In this document: one piece after another, positions 46,786 to 60,359 of the stretch | Numbering within the stretch: the first letter of the stretch is position 1 | Layout: every line of letters starts with the position of its first letter | Assembly (NCBI GenBank): GCA_003550325.1 | Contig: QKWP01000223.1 | Coordinates: forward strand, 155,464-219,463 | DNA: 64,000 bases | Reading direction: 5' to 3' | Source: Gigaspora rosea | Lineage: Eukaryota > Glomeromycota > Glomeromycetes > Diversisporales > Gigasporaceae | Translations under genes and position numbers: made by a program | Notes under the pieces: generated by a model | Seen by the model: only the letters and a program-made list of their open reading frames with translations | Told to the model about the DNA's origin: nothing | Databases searched by the model: none

Positions 46786-49349
46786 CAGTGTTGGAAATCT
46801 TATGTTCTCATGTTCTCATGAGAACATCACTTTTAATCTGAGAACATTTACAAAATTTAAGATGCTCTCCATTAAATTTTTTTTGAGAACATTAAGTTTC
46901 AAAAGTATGTTCTCTATATAAATATATAAAACAATAAAAAATTATTTTTATTAATTAACAATTTAAAATAATTTATCTCATAAATATTAATTGTTAGTTG
47001 AAATAGAAATCAATTTAGTTGTTCTTGAGTTATAGCAAATTTTAGATAAAATAATTATTGGTTTATCTATTTCTAGTTTGGTGCAATATATATATTATAT
47101 CAAAAATTTCAGAGAGCTAAACTCATTATGATAATTTTTACAAGGAAATTACTTAACAATTCTTAAGTTATTATGATTTAAACTTTAGTGCTACATTTTA
47201 AAATTTTCTAGTAAGAAATTTTTTGAATCTATAAATTCAATATAGTAAAAAAGAATAGTATATTTTATTTACTATATTTATTTATTTAAATAATTAATAG
47301 ATGTTAATAGCTTATTTAAAAACTTAATCTATAAGCTAAGCCAAAACAATAACATCTTCAACAATATATAAAAAACCTCAAATATTAATTTTTAAAAATA
47401 TACACATATGAAGTTATAATCTTATTATTATGAATAACTTAGCTTTTTTTATATAGTTTGTTAAATAAATTATCTTTTTCATTAATAATTTTTAAATATA
47501 TTAATTAACACCCTTAGAAGATTACTTTACTGTGTAATTGTAGATCAGTTATGAATTTAGAATTGATTTTTATGATACATAACCCGATTCTTGTATAGCT
47601 CATATATGAATTGTAAGATCTTCCCTTACTTTAGAAAATGTGCTAACCATTTATACGGATTTGGACAAGATTTCAAAACTAATTTTATATTGCATATTTG
47701 CATATTGTAGTATGTATATTTGAAATTTGGTACTTGCAATTTGCAAATATGCATATATTCCGCAACTTATAGTTTTAATTATGGGAAACTAACATTATCA
47801 CAGTATTTATTTAAGCTTCCAACATTTTTTGAATTACTTCAACATAAATTTGTATATAATTTTTTAAGCAATTACAAAATTTATTTTTTCAAATCGAATT
47901 GTTTACTGGGTAGATAGATTGATAATTACTGTTTGTCAAAAACCATTTTGAGAGAATTTACAAGAAGCCTAAAGAATATGTTACTAGCTACTTGTGTTTG
48001 TATAAACTACACAATCACAGACTAATAAAACTTAAGTGCATAAGTAAATATTAAGTACATTACATATGTACATACATAAATAAAACAGCATATAGTATAA
48101 TTTTGCATAGCACACGAATTAATCGAAAAAGTTATTTGAATTAGCATTTACCTAAAACAGTAAGTTTTTAATCGAGTGAAATTTTATTTAAATAAATGCT
48201 TTGATTGGTTGTATTTGAAAATAAGACCTGAATGTGTGAAACATTACATAGATACATAAGATAAGTAATTATTACATCATTCCTGCAATCATTTGCATTA
48301 TTGTGACATTTTGATCATTCGCATTAATGTTGTCATTAATTGATCTTAATACGTAAAATTGAAAACCATATCCTAAAATAATCTATCTATAACTATAATT
48401 TTCTTTATAACTCAATTCTGGGTCTGTTCGCTTTAGCATTTTTAATTTGTCATAACTGAAAAATGTGACCTGAATGTGGGAAAACTAACAAAAATACATG
48501 GATAGTTATGATGATTATCATGGTCAAGTACATTCGAATAACTATTATATAATATCATTTTTTAACGCCTTTATTAATGCCCTTAAACAACTTAAAATTG
48601 TGAAATGTGAAGTTTGCCAAATTTACTTTTGTTGTTTAATTACCAAATATTTAAAAATTATTTTGTGCTAAAATAGTTCATGAATTTGAAAACGTTTAGT
48701 ATAATGGTCTCACAAGAATAAGTGCAAGAACAAGTGCAAGAACATGAAAAATGCTCCAAAATAGATAAAACCTTATGATTAATAATAAAATATAGTAAAT
48801 ATATTAGCAAATAGCAAAAAAAAATTACATTAAAAAATGAATAATTTCTGGAATTTTTAGTCAAAATTTTTCTGCCAAAATTTTCTAATAATCAACTAAT
48901 TTTCTTAGTGATTCATATCTATAAGTCGATCTATTAACTAATAAAATTACAGAATATAATCAATGTGCTAAAACTAATATAGCAAGTTATTGTGCTTTAA
49001 CGCTTTTTGATTAGTTATATAATGATCAAAATGTTAAGACTAATATATCAGTGAGCAAGTTATAATCAAGAATATCATCACAATTCAACAATCAATATGG
49101 AAAAATATAAATATGAAGAAATATATCATAGTTGGTAAATGAGATGCCGTGAATGAAGTCATGGGACATCCATCTGTCACGAGATCACAACTCACACCCA
49201 TGATATCAAATGAGTGATTCGTAAGTATGAGAACTCATACAGGAGGACCACCAAAATTCCAGGTCGAAATATGTGAGAATACATCAGAATCATGGTCAGC
49301 TGGATCAAAATTGATCAATTTTAACCAAGATTATAAAAAATTTTACTAA
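46786..49349. other. AT-rich, gene-poor stretch
   Basis: Four GAGAACAT words lie at 46810-46920. No coding exon recognised; short frames (47720-47917, 48658-48864) have no motif. Confidence 0.5.
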
Positions 49350-49480
49350 TAAATCATTAAGTAAAAACATGCCCAGCTGAAAAGTTTGCTATAGAAGCCG
49401 CTAACAATTATGGCTAAATGCCAACCTAGATCTGACATATCCAACTGAAAATTTGAAGATAGCCTTGTAAAAATCGGTAT
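49350..49480. repeat. dispersed repeat, second copy of 5555-5700
   Basis: It shares ordered words with 5555-5700, same orientation. Confidence 0.6.
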
Positions 49481-50756
49481 TGTGTGGTAAGTATCAACCT
49501 AAGTGGGTTAGTGCTAATTGGTAAGTATGATGTATTTGTATAGTAAATCTGGGTAATCAATTGAGTAATAGGACTCTAGACATCTCTCATATAGGTCATA
49601 TTTTTTTTAGCAAATTAGTTAAAATTTAAACCAAAGTCCAAATTTAAAATTTGGCAAATTAGTATTAATTTAAATAATAGTCACATTTTGAATTTTGGCT
49701 AAAAGCTTAAAATTTTGCATTGTTATAATTAATATTTGGTCGAATTATCCTTTTTTGGGGATTACTTAATAAAAATAAATATGTCAAAGATAACTATTTT
49801 ATGTATACTGAAATAAGCAAATGACAATTTGCTTATATAAAGAGGTCTTTTAAAGTCAGACGCATTAGGGGTAGTTTTTTTGATGCATTATCCAAATATA
49901 AATTGGTAAATAAAAAATGTATGTACTATGTATGTTGAAATTCAAACTATGTTAGCAATATTTTACTATGATCATATTTTAATTAGTAAAATAAATAATC
50001 GATTAAAATATCATATTATTTATTTAAATAATAAAAAATGCACAGAATTCTAAAAGATTCACCTTGATATTGCACTTTTTTTTCTATTTTTTTTAGCTGA
50101 AAATTCTTCGCAAATATCATTTCTAAAAAGTTAAACTTGATTTTTTACAAAAATTCTATTAAAATTTCAACTTGTATAGTTGAGGTCTAATTTTTTCACT
50201 TAATTAAATTTATAAACCGAATATTCAAATTTTATATGTTAAAAGAAAATATTAAGGTATAATTTTATTCTTCAACATATTAAAGCTCTTGTAAAAATTT
50301 CTAGGTAATTCCTTGAGTTTTCAATAAGTTGTATCATTTTAAAATTTATTAATTTTAATAAATATATTTATAATAATAACAATAATTATTGATTTTTTAT
50401 TTGTGTAAGACCAAAAATCTGTAATATATAAATTCCATAGTTTGCTCACATAGTTTTGATTTACCACTCTAGTATATATGTATATATATATGTTACTAAA
50501 AACAAATTTCTAAAAATCGATAATTCCAGGTTTTCACTTTATAGCATTCATATTAGTTTTTTTGCACTCTATAGGAACTAATCTCTAGTTTGTTCTAGTT
50601 GTACTTGGGAATTACACCTTTTTATGCATGCTTTTAATAATAAAGATATTGTTAGTATTCTGTTGTAATTCTGGAATTAAGAAACTGATGAATTTTTACT
50701 TATCTGACTTCATTTGCACTCCTCCATGAAGTCAATCTATAGTAATAGTATGGCTG
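49481..50756. other. AT-rich stretch without a gene
   Basis: No exon or structured repeat recognised. Confidence 0.55.
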
Positions 50757-50764
50757 ATCCTAGT

Positions 50765-50944
50765 AGAACTCCAAAATATATATAGATAGGTCAGATTAAT
50801 TATAGGGTTACTAAAAAAGGAAAAATCTGCAAAGAAAACTTCAAAAATAAGCAAAAAATTACTATAAATAAAAAAGATCTGCATAAAAAACCTCAAAAAT
50901 AAGCAAACTTATACCTGACCTATCTATGTATATTTCGGAGCCCT
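50765..50944. mobile_element. 180-bp MITE with 8-bp duplication
   Basis: Inverted ends share CTCC-AAATATA-ATAGATAGGTCAG. The 8-bp word ATCCTAGT flanks both sides exactly (50757-50764, 50945-50952). Two internal copies of an ATCTGCA-AAAAAC-TCAAAAATAAGCAAA block are present. Confidence 0.85.
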
Positions 50945-51289
50945 ATCCTAGTCTATCTGAATTGCTTCTAGCACATTCCTGCCTTGCCATTTTTTCAATC
51001 TGTTAACTTAAATCAACTTAAAAATTAAAAAAAAACTATTACACAATACATTTCTCAAAATAACAACTTGCTCAATAGCTCTAGCACAAACTAACTAAAC
51101 TATCCAGGCTGAACATATGAAAATCGACTTGGTCAAATGTTAATATCTACCTAAAAAAATACAAAATCATCTATATAAACAAAAAATTTGACCCAATTTT
51201 ATATATAATAAAAAAAATTAGCTACTAATAGTTGATTTATTTACTAAAAAAAATTCGATCAAATATTGATATGTGCACAATTCGTTAGG

Positions 51290-51500
51290 AAATTGATAGT
51301 TGAATTATAAATAATAATTGACAGTCAAATTATAGAATAAAATAATTAGGAATGATAATTGACAATCAAATTATAAAATAGCAATTGACAGTCAAATCAT
51401 AAATGATAAATGACAATCAAATAAAATAACAATCGAAATCAAATTAGAATAATAATCAACAGTCAAATTATAAATAATTATCGACAGTTGACAGTTAAAT
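51290..51500. repeat. degenerate array of TTGACAGTCAA words
   Basis: About nine copies of AATTGACAGTCAAATTATA-like units at irregular 20-30 bp spacing. The core is palindromic. Confidence 0.75.
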
Positions 51501-54144
51501 ACCAGAAATGGAATGAAAATAGAGAGTATGGTTTACATAAATGTTCAGAACTTCATTGTAAAAGGCTAATCTAATACCGGAATCATGATTAGAACTTTAA
51601 TAACTATGATCAACTGCCAAACTACTACTACAACTATTTAAAATACTATCTAATCTATATCCTAATAGTGGTAGGTTTCAAAAGAGGTGAGGAAAGACTT
51701 GGTCTGAGTAATTAAAATGTATAGATTAGAGCTCTGTGATATTATTATTCTGGATCATAAGACTTTGATATGAATTTCACCTATTAGGCAACAACTCTGG
51801 CAACAATTCCAAGTAAAAACTGTAAGCAATTATAGCAATATAATATCAAAGCACAAAATGTTAACAAAGTTTAAAACTGGGTGAAGTAAAAAATGAGCAC
51901 TTAAAAAGCGAAAGGTAAAAATGTAAGGAATTGAAATAAAGTAATTAACAGATACAAAAAAATTTAAAATACTAATTAAATTACCTTCCAATCTATTGCA
52001 ACATTCTAGTAAAAAGAATATGTTGAATTAACTGCAACAGCAATAATCCTAAACAAATCCATATATAATAATATTACTAGAAAAGCAGAACAATATTTAA
52101 GAGCATTAAATAAATGTTTGCGGCCAGTATTCTTAGGATCTTTAAAATGCAGGTACACTACAATACACTGCTTAAGTTGAATAATTTTGGTGTCTTTGGT
52201 GATAATCTTGTTGAGGATCCAAAAAAAAAATTATATAAAAGAAATATTTTGAATGGTCTATTTTATTAAAAAAAAATTAAATAAAAGAAATATGTTTGCA
52301 TTACTCTATTAATGGTAAATTTTAACCAATTAGCACAGCTCTATGAAAAAAATTGGTGGCTGCAGCTCCAGTTTTTTGACCTAAGTGATAATCACAATCA
52401 ATTTTTTCAACAAATCAGATTGTTCTGTAAAACTATTGCTTGAGAACAGCCATAGTCATATATAAATCACCAAATACTTTTAAAACTTAATGGTAATAAC
52501 TACTCATAAATAATAATTGTTGATATATCTAAAATCATAAATAAAATAAAGTTGTTTGTATCATAATATCACTAAATCTTGCCTATTCAGGTTGTAAGAT
52601 TTTTGATCCTAATTTTTCCTTTCTAACTTGTAATTTTCTTAACTTTTTACATTCCTTGGTATAATGATTTTTGTATTTACTATTAAATACTTGAGTAGCA
52701 GTTACTTTAATAACAATCTGTAGGTCAAAAAAGGTCCTCAACTTCGTTAGCTAAATGGGTGTCTGTTTCTCAGGTTATAGTCAACAAATTAAGTAACATG
52801 ATACAATATAAAGATAAGAAAAAAAATACAAAAACTGGAAACTTGGCCTTGCTAGCTTATCATGAACTACATACATACGTTGACATATATGAAGAACTTA
52901 GCCTCTAAAAATTATCACTTACTACTGTAATATAAATTGTGGTATTTAATATGCAATAAATCTGATAATCTGATTTCTAATTTGAGGCATTTAAATAACA
53001 ATTCCTTTTAAGTAGTGCTCATACCTGGATGAAACCTTTAACAAAATTAAATAACTGGTTTTATATCCTATTCAAATAAAAGAATAATAGTTATATCTGG
53101 ATAAGATATTTATATAATTGTTGATTTATATATACGTATTAATGCATAAAACAAATAAAGTAACTCTATAATAATAAAGTAAAAAAATTAGAAAAATAAA
53201 TAAATAAATAAGTAAAATGAATAAAAATGAATCACTATACTCGTCTAAATTTTAAATGCTAATTTTTTCATATATTAAAAGAATACTTCTAATATTCATA
53301 TATATATTTAACAATGTAATTAATAATTTTTATATTCTTTGTATAGAACACATCCATATTTGTTTTTTGCAATGGCTGGAATCTGGCCGGGTGTCATGTC
53401 TAGAAGATAATTACTAAATTTTTTTAAACAATATAAATTTATCTTTTTTGATATAAAAAACTTGCATCCCCAAGTTATTTCTATTTTGTTTAGGCATGAA
53501 AAGTTCTTCTGTTATGCCAATACAAAAAAAAAATAACAAAACAATAAAAGAATAATCTTTATATATATTAATGAAAAAAATATCAATGTAATTATTAATA
53601 AGTAATTATTTAGTAATTTATTACATTGCTATGCATTTCACAAATAATGAAATCGAGAAAGACACATGTTAATTCAGAATTAAATTCAGAAATAATGTGG
53701 AACAATAAGTATTATTATCAGTAATTTATTATATGGATCTGCATACAAGATAAAAAAATTGAGATGTCAATTCTATTATCAGATAGTAAAAGCCACAAAA
53801 GAAAATGCAAAAGCAATATATAAAATTGACGTAAAAAATCAAGAATGAACTCCATACAGAAACAATATTGTGTAGGAAATGTTAAAACAACCAAACACGA
53901 TATTGATTATCTTTGTGATAATTATTTAGAAAAATACGATTATTCTAGCAAGAGGTAAATTTAGAAATGATGTAGAACAATAATAGTATTCTGTACTGTG
54001 TAAAGTATATTATAAAAACATAAAGTAAGTACTTACTGTATTCATATATATAATAATAATTATTATTATACTTACAAAAATCTGAAAGCCAGTATAAGTT
54101 TAAAGTATAATTAATTTATATTACCTATTAAATATATATAATAA
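51501..54144. other. AT-rich stretch without a gene
   Basis: No exon of more than about 60 codons and no motif recognised. Confidence 0.55.
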
Positions 54145-54158
54145 ACAAACGAAATATT

Positions 54159-55277
54159 TTTTTTTTTAAGGTAAGGTCGTGCCTCAAAGACTTTATTATT
54201 AAGTATATGTTTGTATATATTATGAGATACAATATTATACTATATTAAGTACAAGAGACTCAGACATTTTTGACTATCTGTGATATAAACCTACCAGAGC
54301 TTTCCATACCCCATTTTCTGTATAACCTGGATTTTTGGACTACTCCCTATTTTGTTATTCCGCTATTTACTATGTTCCCTGCTTCTCTCATATTGCCGAT
54401 CCTATACTTTCAAGTAGGTGCAAGGGCCTTGCCCAGACGATCATAACCTCACGGTTACTTTCTAAATCTTGGTGTCCTGAGATTACCTATGCGCTGGTGG
54501 GGGCACAAGCTAAGCTTTGCCCACTACTCTTAGTAATCTATTGTATATTACTGCAGATATGCTATCTGGATTGGTTAGCAGATACTTCCCCTAAGGTAGG
54601 TGAGCACCGGCTATGTTGTGTAACTGGCCCGAGTGAGAACCACCCCTATTCTCAGCAAGCTAGCTCTCACTCCTCCTATGTGACACAGCTACTCCCAACT
54701 GGATTTCGTAATACATTTTTGTACTACTTTCTACTTCTTGTAGAGCAGTTGGTGTTCTACTATAGGTTAGGCCAGGAAGCTTTATTTCGTACATTGTACT
54801 TCCCACTGGGTGATTCGTCATTTTGTTCATATCTCCAATTCACAGATCTACCTCTATAGTAGTAGTTTCCTTCCAATTTAGGTTTGGTACCGGAGCCAGA
54901 AGTGTTCCTTATCCAGTTTAGACAAATTCTTTACTACAGATCCCTTTGTGTTCACCACTTTTCTCACCACTTGGGCTCGTGTTATAGTTGTGTTACCCTT
55001 CCAATCAAGATCCAAGACTGCCTTAGGATTGTTGGTGCTACCTTGCTCTTGCCCGCCAAGGAATTACTCGTGCAACCTTTGTATAACTGAACTGTCATCT
55101 ATAGTGCCAACCCTCCACAATGGATCTCCTTCCAGAAATTCCTAAACCAGATTCATACTTCATATGGACTTTCACAAGGTCTTGTATCTGAATTTTTCTA
55201 GAAACCGCTTCTCGAACCAAAGAACTTGGCTGTGAGGGTTGAGCATCTAGACCACTAGACTATGGGGCCCCAACCCT
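54159..55277 (-). mobile_element. tRNA-headed retroposon, 1.1 kb, minus strand
   Basis: It is bounded by the exact 14-bp repeat ACAAACGAAATATT (54145-54158, 55278-55291). Read on the minus strand, it starts GGTTGGGGCCCCATAGTCTAGTGG, enters an A-box-like TAGTCTAGTGG and a B-box-like GGTTCGAG (about 55205), and ends in poly(A) at 54159-54167. It is much less AT-rich than its surroundings. Its head is of a different tRNA type from 2614 and 36258. The antisense plus-strand frame of 174 codons (54335-54859) uses a non-ATG start and lacks motifs, so it is not annotated as a gene. Confidence 0.85.
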
Positions 55278-55291
55278 ACAAACGAAATATT

Positions 55292-55921
55292 AAAATTATA
55301 TTCTTATTTAAAATACATAAAATTATGATAGACAAGTTTTACACCGAGTAATGCTAGTATATAAATAATATGCAAATTAAAATTTTTATTATAATTGTAT
55401 TTTACTATATATTATCCTATATTATATCTTAAATTAACTAAATACCTCAATAATTATTTATTTATCAGTTTTATAATTCGGGTATCTGGATAGCCTCACA
55501 ATTAACCGGTTATTGTACCCTAGGGTACGACTACTACTTTTTAGAGATCAGTTTTAATTAAATATATGACCTACATATTGCATAAATTGCATTCTTTATT
55601 TTCTATATAGCATAAATTGCACTCTTGATATTCATATATAAAAACACTTAATTAAGGGTAGGTAAACGTAGATAATTTTTTATATGATCTGCATGGTATT
55701 ACAGATTTTTATATAGAAAATAAAAATTAGCCACAAGCAAAATTTTTTAATGCTCTAAGGGTATAGACATTTATCAAGTAATTTCCATCCCTTAAGAGGG
55801 TACCCCCCATCTGATACTAAACTAGCCAATCAAATTCAAGCAAATAATATATACAAACTGAACCCAGTTTGGTTCTGATCTGGTCTGAAGTCTGCAAACT
55901 GGTCCAAAGATAATATGTTTT
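55292..55921. other. AT-rich stretch without a gene
   Basis: Nothing recognised. Confidence 0.55.
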
Positions 55922-55922
55922 T

Positions 55923-56285
55923 ATGTATTTTTTGGTGCTGAACAAGTTTACTTAGTGTATAAAGTTAGAATTAATTAGTAAAATTTTGTAAATCATAAGA
56001 TTTTATAGAATTTTATTAATAAAATTCTATAAAATCTTATAATTCACAAATTTTTATTAATTAATTCTAACTTTATGAACTAAGTAAACATGTTCAGCAT
56101 TTAAAAATACATCAAATCGGCATAGTTATTTTTATTTTACTTCAAATTTAGATATTAGATGCATAATTTTGGATTTTTGATCAAAAAAGTCAAATTTAAG
56201 CAAATTTTCTCCAAATTTCAAGTAAAATAAAAACAATCCTGACGATTTAATGTATTTTTAGTTTTTGAATAAGTTTATTTAGTGC
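55923..56285. repeat. three alternating inverted copies of one unit
   Basis: A near-perfect palindrome spans 55923-56112 (arms GTGCTGAAC...; centre near 56017). Its right arm pairs again with 56200-56285 (ATACATNAAATCG and TTTTATTTTACTT words). So one unit appears forward, inverted and forward, the middle copy able to pair with either neighbour. Confidence 0.78.
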
Positions 56286-56540
56286 ATTAACACAGGTCAA
56301 ATGCATGACTATCGGGATATGCCTATATAATCCTATTGTTATACTGATATGCATATCAGGATAATAAAAAAAGGATGATATCAGTAAAATAACAGATATC
56401 AGTATTAGGGCAATATAAAGGTAAGATATTAGATATAAAATAATATACTTTTTGTTTACTAATATTATTCTGATATAAATATCAGGTTACTATAGAAGGG
56501 ATAATAATGGTAAACTAACAGGAGCCAGCATTAAAGCAGA

Positions 56541-57490
56541 ATATAGGTATATAAAAGGGCAAATAACAGTATATAGTTTTTCTTTTTTTTATTATTCCGA
56601 TATTCAAATTACACAATAATAGCATAATATAAGGATATCGGTATGTATAAAGGCAAATAGCAGTATATAGTTTTTCTTTTTTTTATTATTCCGATATTCA
56701 ACTTACACGTTAATAGTATAATATAAGGATATCGGTATGTATAAAGGCAAATAGCAGTATATAGTTTTTCTTTTTTTTATTATTCCGATATTCAACTTAC
56801 ACGTTAATAGTATAATATAAGGATATCGGTATGTATAAAGGCAAATAGCAGTATATAGTTTTTCTTTTTTTTATTATTCCGATATTCAACTTACACGTTA
56901 ATAGTATAATATAAGGATATCGGTATGTATAAAGGCAAATAGCAGTATATAGTTTTTCTTTTTTTTATTATTCCGATATTCAACTTACACGTTAATAGTA
57001 TAATATAAGGATATCGGTATGTATAAAGGCAAATAGCAGTATATAGTTTTTCTTTTTTTTATTATTCCGATATTCAACTTACACGTTAATAGTATAATAT
57101 AAGGATATCGGTATGTATAAAGGCAAATAGCAGTATATAGTTTTTCTTTTTTTTATTATTCCGATATTCAACTTACACGTTAATAGTATAATATAAGGAT
57201 ATCGGTATGTATAAAGGCAAATAGCAGTATATAGTTTTTCTTTTTTTTATTATTCCGATATTCAACTTACACGTTAATAGTATAATATAAGGATATCGGT
57301 ATGTATAAAGGCAAATAGCAGTATATAGTTTTTCTTTTTTTTATTATTCCGATATTCAACTTACACGTTAATAGTATAATATAAGGATATCGGTATGTAT
57401 AAAGGCAAATAGCAGTATATAGTTTTTCTTTTTTTTATTATTCCGATATTCAACTTACACATTAATGGCATAATATAAGGATATCAGTAT
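56541..57490. repeat. 94-bp satellite, about ten units
   Basis: Units begin GGATATCGGTATGTATAAAG at 56633, 56727, 56821, 56915, 57009, 57103, 57197, 57291 and 57385, exactly 94 bp apart. The central copies look identical; the first and last are diverged. Each has a TTTTTCTTTTTTTTATTATT tract. The array ends about 135 bp past the stop codon of the minus-strand gene. Confidence 0.97.
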
Positions 57491-57624
57491 ATAAATGATA
57501 TAAGAAAAAAATACATCTTTATTATCACGATATATATAGTCTTAGATAATACATTTATTTATTATATGTATTAAAAAAAATTGCAAATAAAACGAATAAA
57601 AAAAAAGATCAATTTGCTTTTTTT

Positions 57625-60359
57625 TTAGTTGTCGCTGCTTTCCTCTTCCTCCTCCAATTCTAACAAACTTTTTAAAAAATTTGTGGAGCTCGTAAGAGTC
57701 TTCACAATTTCGTTCTCGTTGGGATCCTGACAGCTGGATTCACCTATATGGAAAACAAAATTAATGATTTGAATTATGCATTAGTTAATGCATTTTACTT
57801 AATTACCTAATAATAAGTTAGATTCTTGCTGACTAATTATAGTTTCACCTTCTGATATTAGAGAAGGATTTTGATAGAGCATTAAATTTTCTAATACCAG
57901 AAAAATATATACAATAAATAATAATTTGTAAAAGTCAACTGTGTAATTTAATACATTATTAGTATAAAAATTAACTGACACATACCAATTTCCTTCTTTT
58001 TATCTTTTTTATCAACAATCTCTTTCGCCTTTCCTTTGTCAACAACAGTCTTTTTTGCCTTACTTTTGTCAACAACAACTTCTTTCGATTTACCTTTTTC
58101 ATCAACAACCTCTTTAGATTTACCTTTTTCATCAACAACCTCTTTCGATTTACCTTTTTCATCAACAACCTCTTTAGATTTACCTTTAATAGTATTACTA
58201 AATTTATTAAAGGTAGCCAGTTGATTGAATGCTTTTTGTCAAATTAAGAGCCAAGGTTAGTTTCTCATAGTTATAATTAAACTAACAGTATTACTATTTT
58301 TACCTCTGGCAGTCAAATTTTTTTCTGATTTTTTTAATTTTGAATATGTCCTATATGTGCTATAGTGGATGTTACTGGGCCCAGCTATAACAGGTATATA
58401 GTCACTATCGGTGCTTTCCTGGTTGTCGCTATTAGGGTCATAGTTATCAGTGTTTTCGTTATTAGGGTTATCATTATCGGGAGGGGGTTGTTATTTTTGT
58501 TATCGGGAGGAGGATTATCATTATCGTTATCGGGAGGAAGGTTATCATTATTGTTATTGAGAGAGGGGTTATCGCTATCGCTATCAGTAATGCAACTATC
58601 GGGGTCAGCATATGACCTTAATATAAACCAAGATAGTGCATTTTTGGGTAGAGCTATATTTTCATTGATTAAACCTGGGGTATTTGCCCACCGGTATCTT
58701 GTACATTTCTTTTTTACGGCTGACACATTTTTGGCCGACCATAATATATTTTTTAACTAGAGGTAAAAAAAAAATTTTTTTAAAAAAAATCATATATATA
58801 TATATATGAGAATTGCATTGCTAAAGAAATAAAAGACAGCTTTCGATTTATCATTTATTAGATTTAGCCATTGGTAAAATATATATCATTATCAGGTTTT
58901 TTAAGGCTGAATTCGGTAAAACCTAAAGCTTCATTTCCTTTAGAAGCATTAATGTTAAATTTAGACCAATAAAATTTGTTTGGGTTCAAAAACAATTACT
59001 CGTGGGTAAGCATAATGCTGATATTTATATAGGCTTAGATCTTACATTCTGGGATCGCCAGCCTTTGTCTAATACTTTGACCACCCGGTCATTGTGGTTG
59101 TTGTCGCTATCGCGGTTTCTGTCTTTCCGCTTTCTATCAGCCTTTTCAGAATCAGTTTTGAAATTTCATCGCTATGGTAGCCTCGAAACCGCAATGCCCA
59201 GTAAATATTGGCAATTGCTTGTTCTTTGGATACATTATTTGGAAAATTTCCGTATAATGAGCAGCTTTGCATTGTTAGTAAATGTTTAAAGCCACTCATT
59301 CTTCTTTGGAGTTTCTAAAAATAAATTAAAAAAAAATAAAAAAATTAAAATAAAGTAAAAATAAATAACAAAATAAATAAATTAAATTAAATTAATAAGT
59401 AAAAATATAATAAAAAATTAAATAAATTAATGAGTAAAAATAAAATGAAATAAATTAAAAAAGAATAATAATAACGATAATATTAAATAATAATAAGAGT
59501 AAGATGTATATTGCTGATATTTATATATGTATGTTAATAATAATGATATACCTGTGATGCCCGCGTATTCTTTCTTCTTCTTTTTTTTTGTCGTTCACGC
59601 CTCACCGGCTGCATTTTTTTCAAATACATCTCATGTTGATGTTTATGGTGTTGCCAGATTACATATAGCACTTGGTCGTTAGTAGCAGGGTAAGCAATAT
59701 CACGCATAATAGCCAGGTGGGAGTTTGTGATAAAATGATCTCTGAATTCATGCCATTGCTTGGCAGGGTCTGGTCTATCCCGTTCGTTTAGGCCCTCAAT
59801 GACTAAGAGGATTTCAGTCTATTATAATAAAAAAAAATTATCGATATTACATGCAAAATAAACCAGTTGTTACTAGTTATTCATAATTCATGATAAACCA
59901 GTAGTAATGTTATAGATAATACAAAAATAATACCATATGGTATTGTTTTTGTATTATCTATAACAATACTGGTTTAACATAAATTATGGATGCTGTCTTA
60001 TATTTCTATCAGGACCCGATACTTATATCCAAACATAAAAAACGTACCCGGAGTGCTGCTACGATATCATTTTCACTACCGATATAGATATTTTCAATAT
60101 CGCTATTACTACTTTCGTTATCACTGCTGCTGCTGCTAATATAAATTGGTGAAACTGGAGGTTTTCGCTTTCTATCTATATATATATATAATATATAATA
60201 GCCTGGCTTAATTCATAAAATTACACAAAACATAAAATCACCGATATATATATTACCTTTTGAAGAAGATAAAGACGATGACCTTCTTCTCTTGCTTCCA
60301 CTTTCAACATGCCCCTTTTTTTCATTATATTGTCTTCTATATGAAACAACTGTATCCAT
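57625..60359 (-). CDS. unnamed family, gene A of a divergent paralogous pair; two single-base frameshifts
   Basis: Eight exons fit GT-AG signals and phase: 60359-60257, 60175-60048, 59818-59552, 59314-59046, 58756-58304, 58231-57986, 57890-57807, 57743-57625. Exons 4 and 5 each lack one base in homopolymers (near 59157 and 58485). With those, all phases close and the product would be about 556 residues. Seen in order: basic, serine-rich N-terminus; RPDPAKQWHEFRDHF; a QHHKHQHEMYLKKM segment and a basic stretch; GYHSDEISKT; LDKGWRSQN; an acidic, Asn/Pro-rich region; GKSKEVVDEK repeats in tandem; an acidic tail. Basic clusters suggest the nucleus. I do not recognise the family. It is paralogous to 62068-63797. 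The frameshifts may be sequencing errors or real decay. Confidence 0.72.
59893..59976. repeat. hairpin MITE in intron 2 of gene A
   Basis: TAAACCAGTAGTAATGTTAT and its near-complement pair around ACCATATGGT (59932-59941). The flanks also pair loosely. Intronic, non-coding. Confidence 0.8.

Noticed and set aside
54335..54859. 174-codon plus-strand open frame
   Set aside because: Antisense to a retroposon, begins at a non-ATG codon, has no motif, and is explained by the less AT-rich body.
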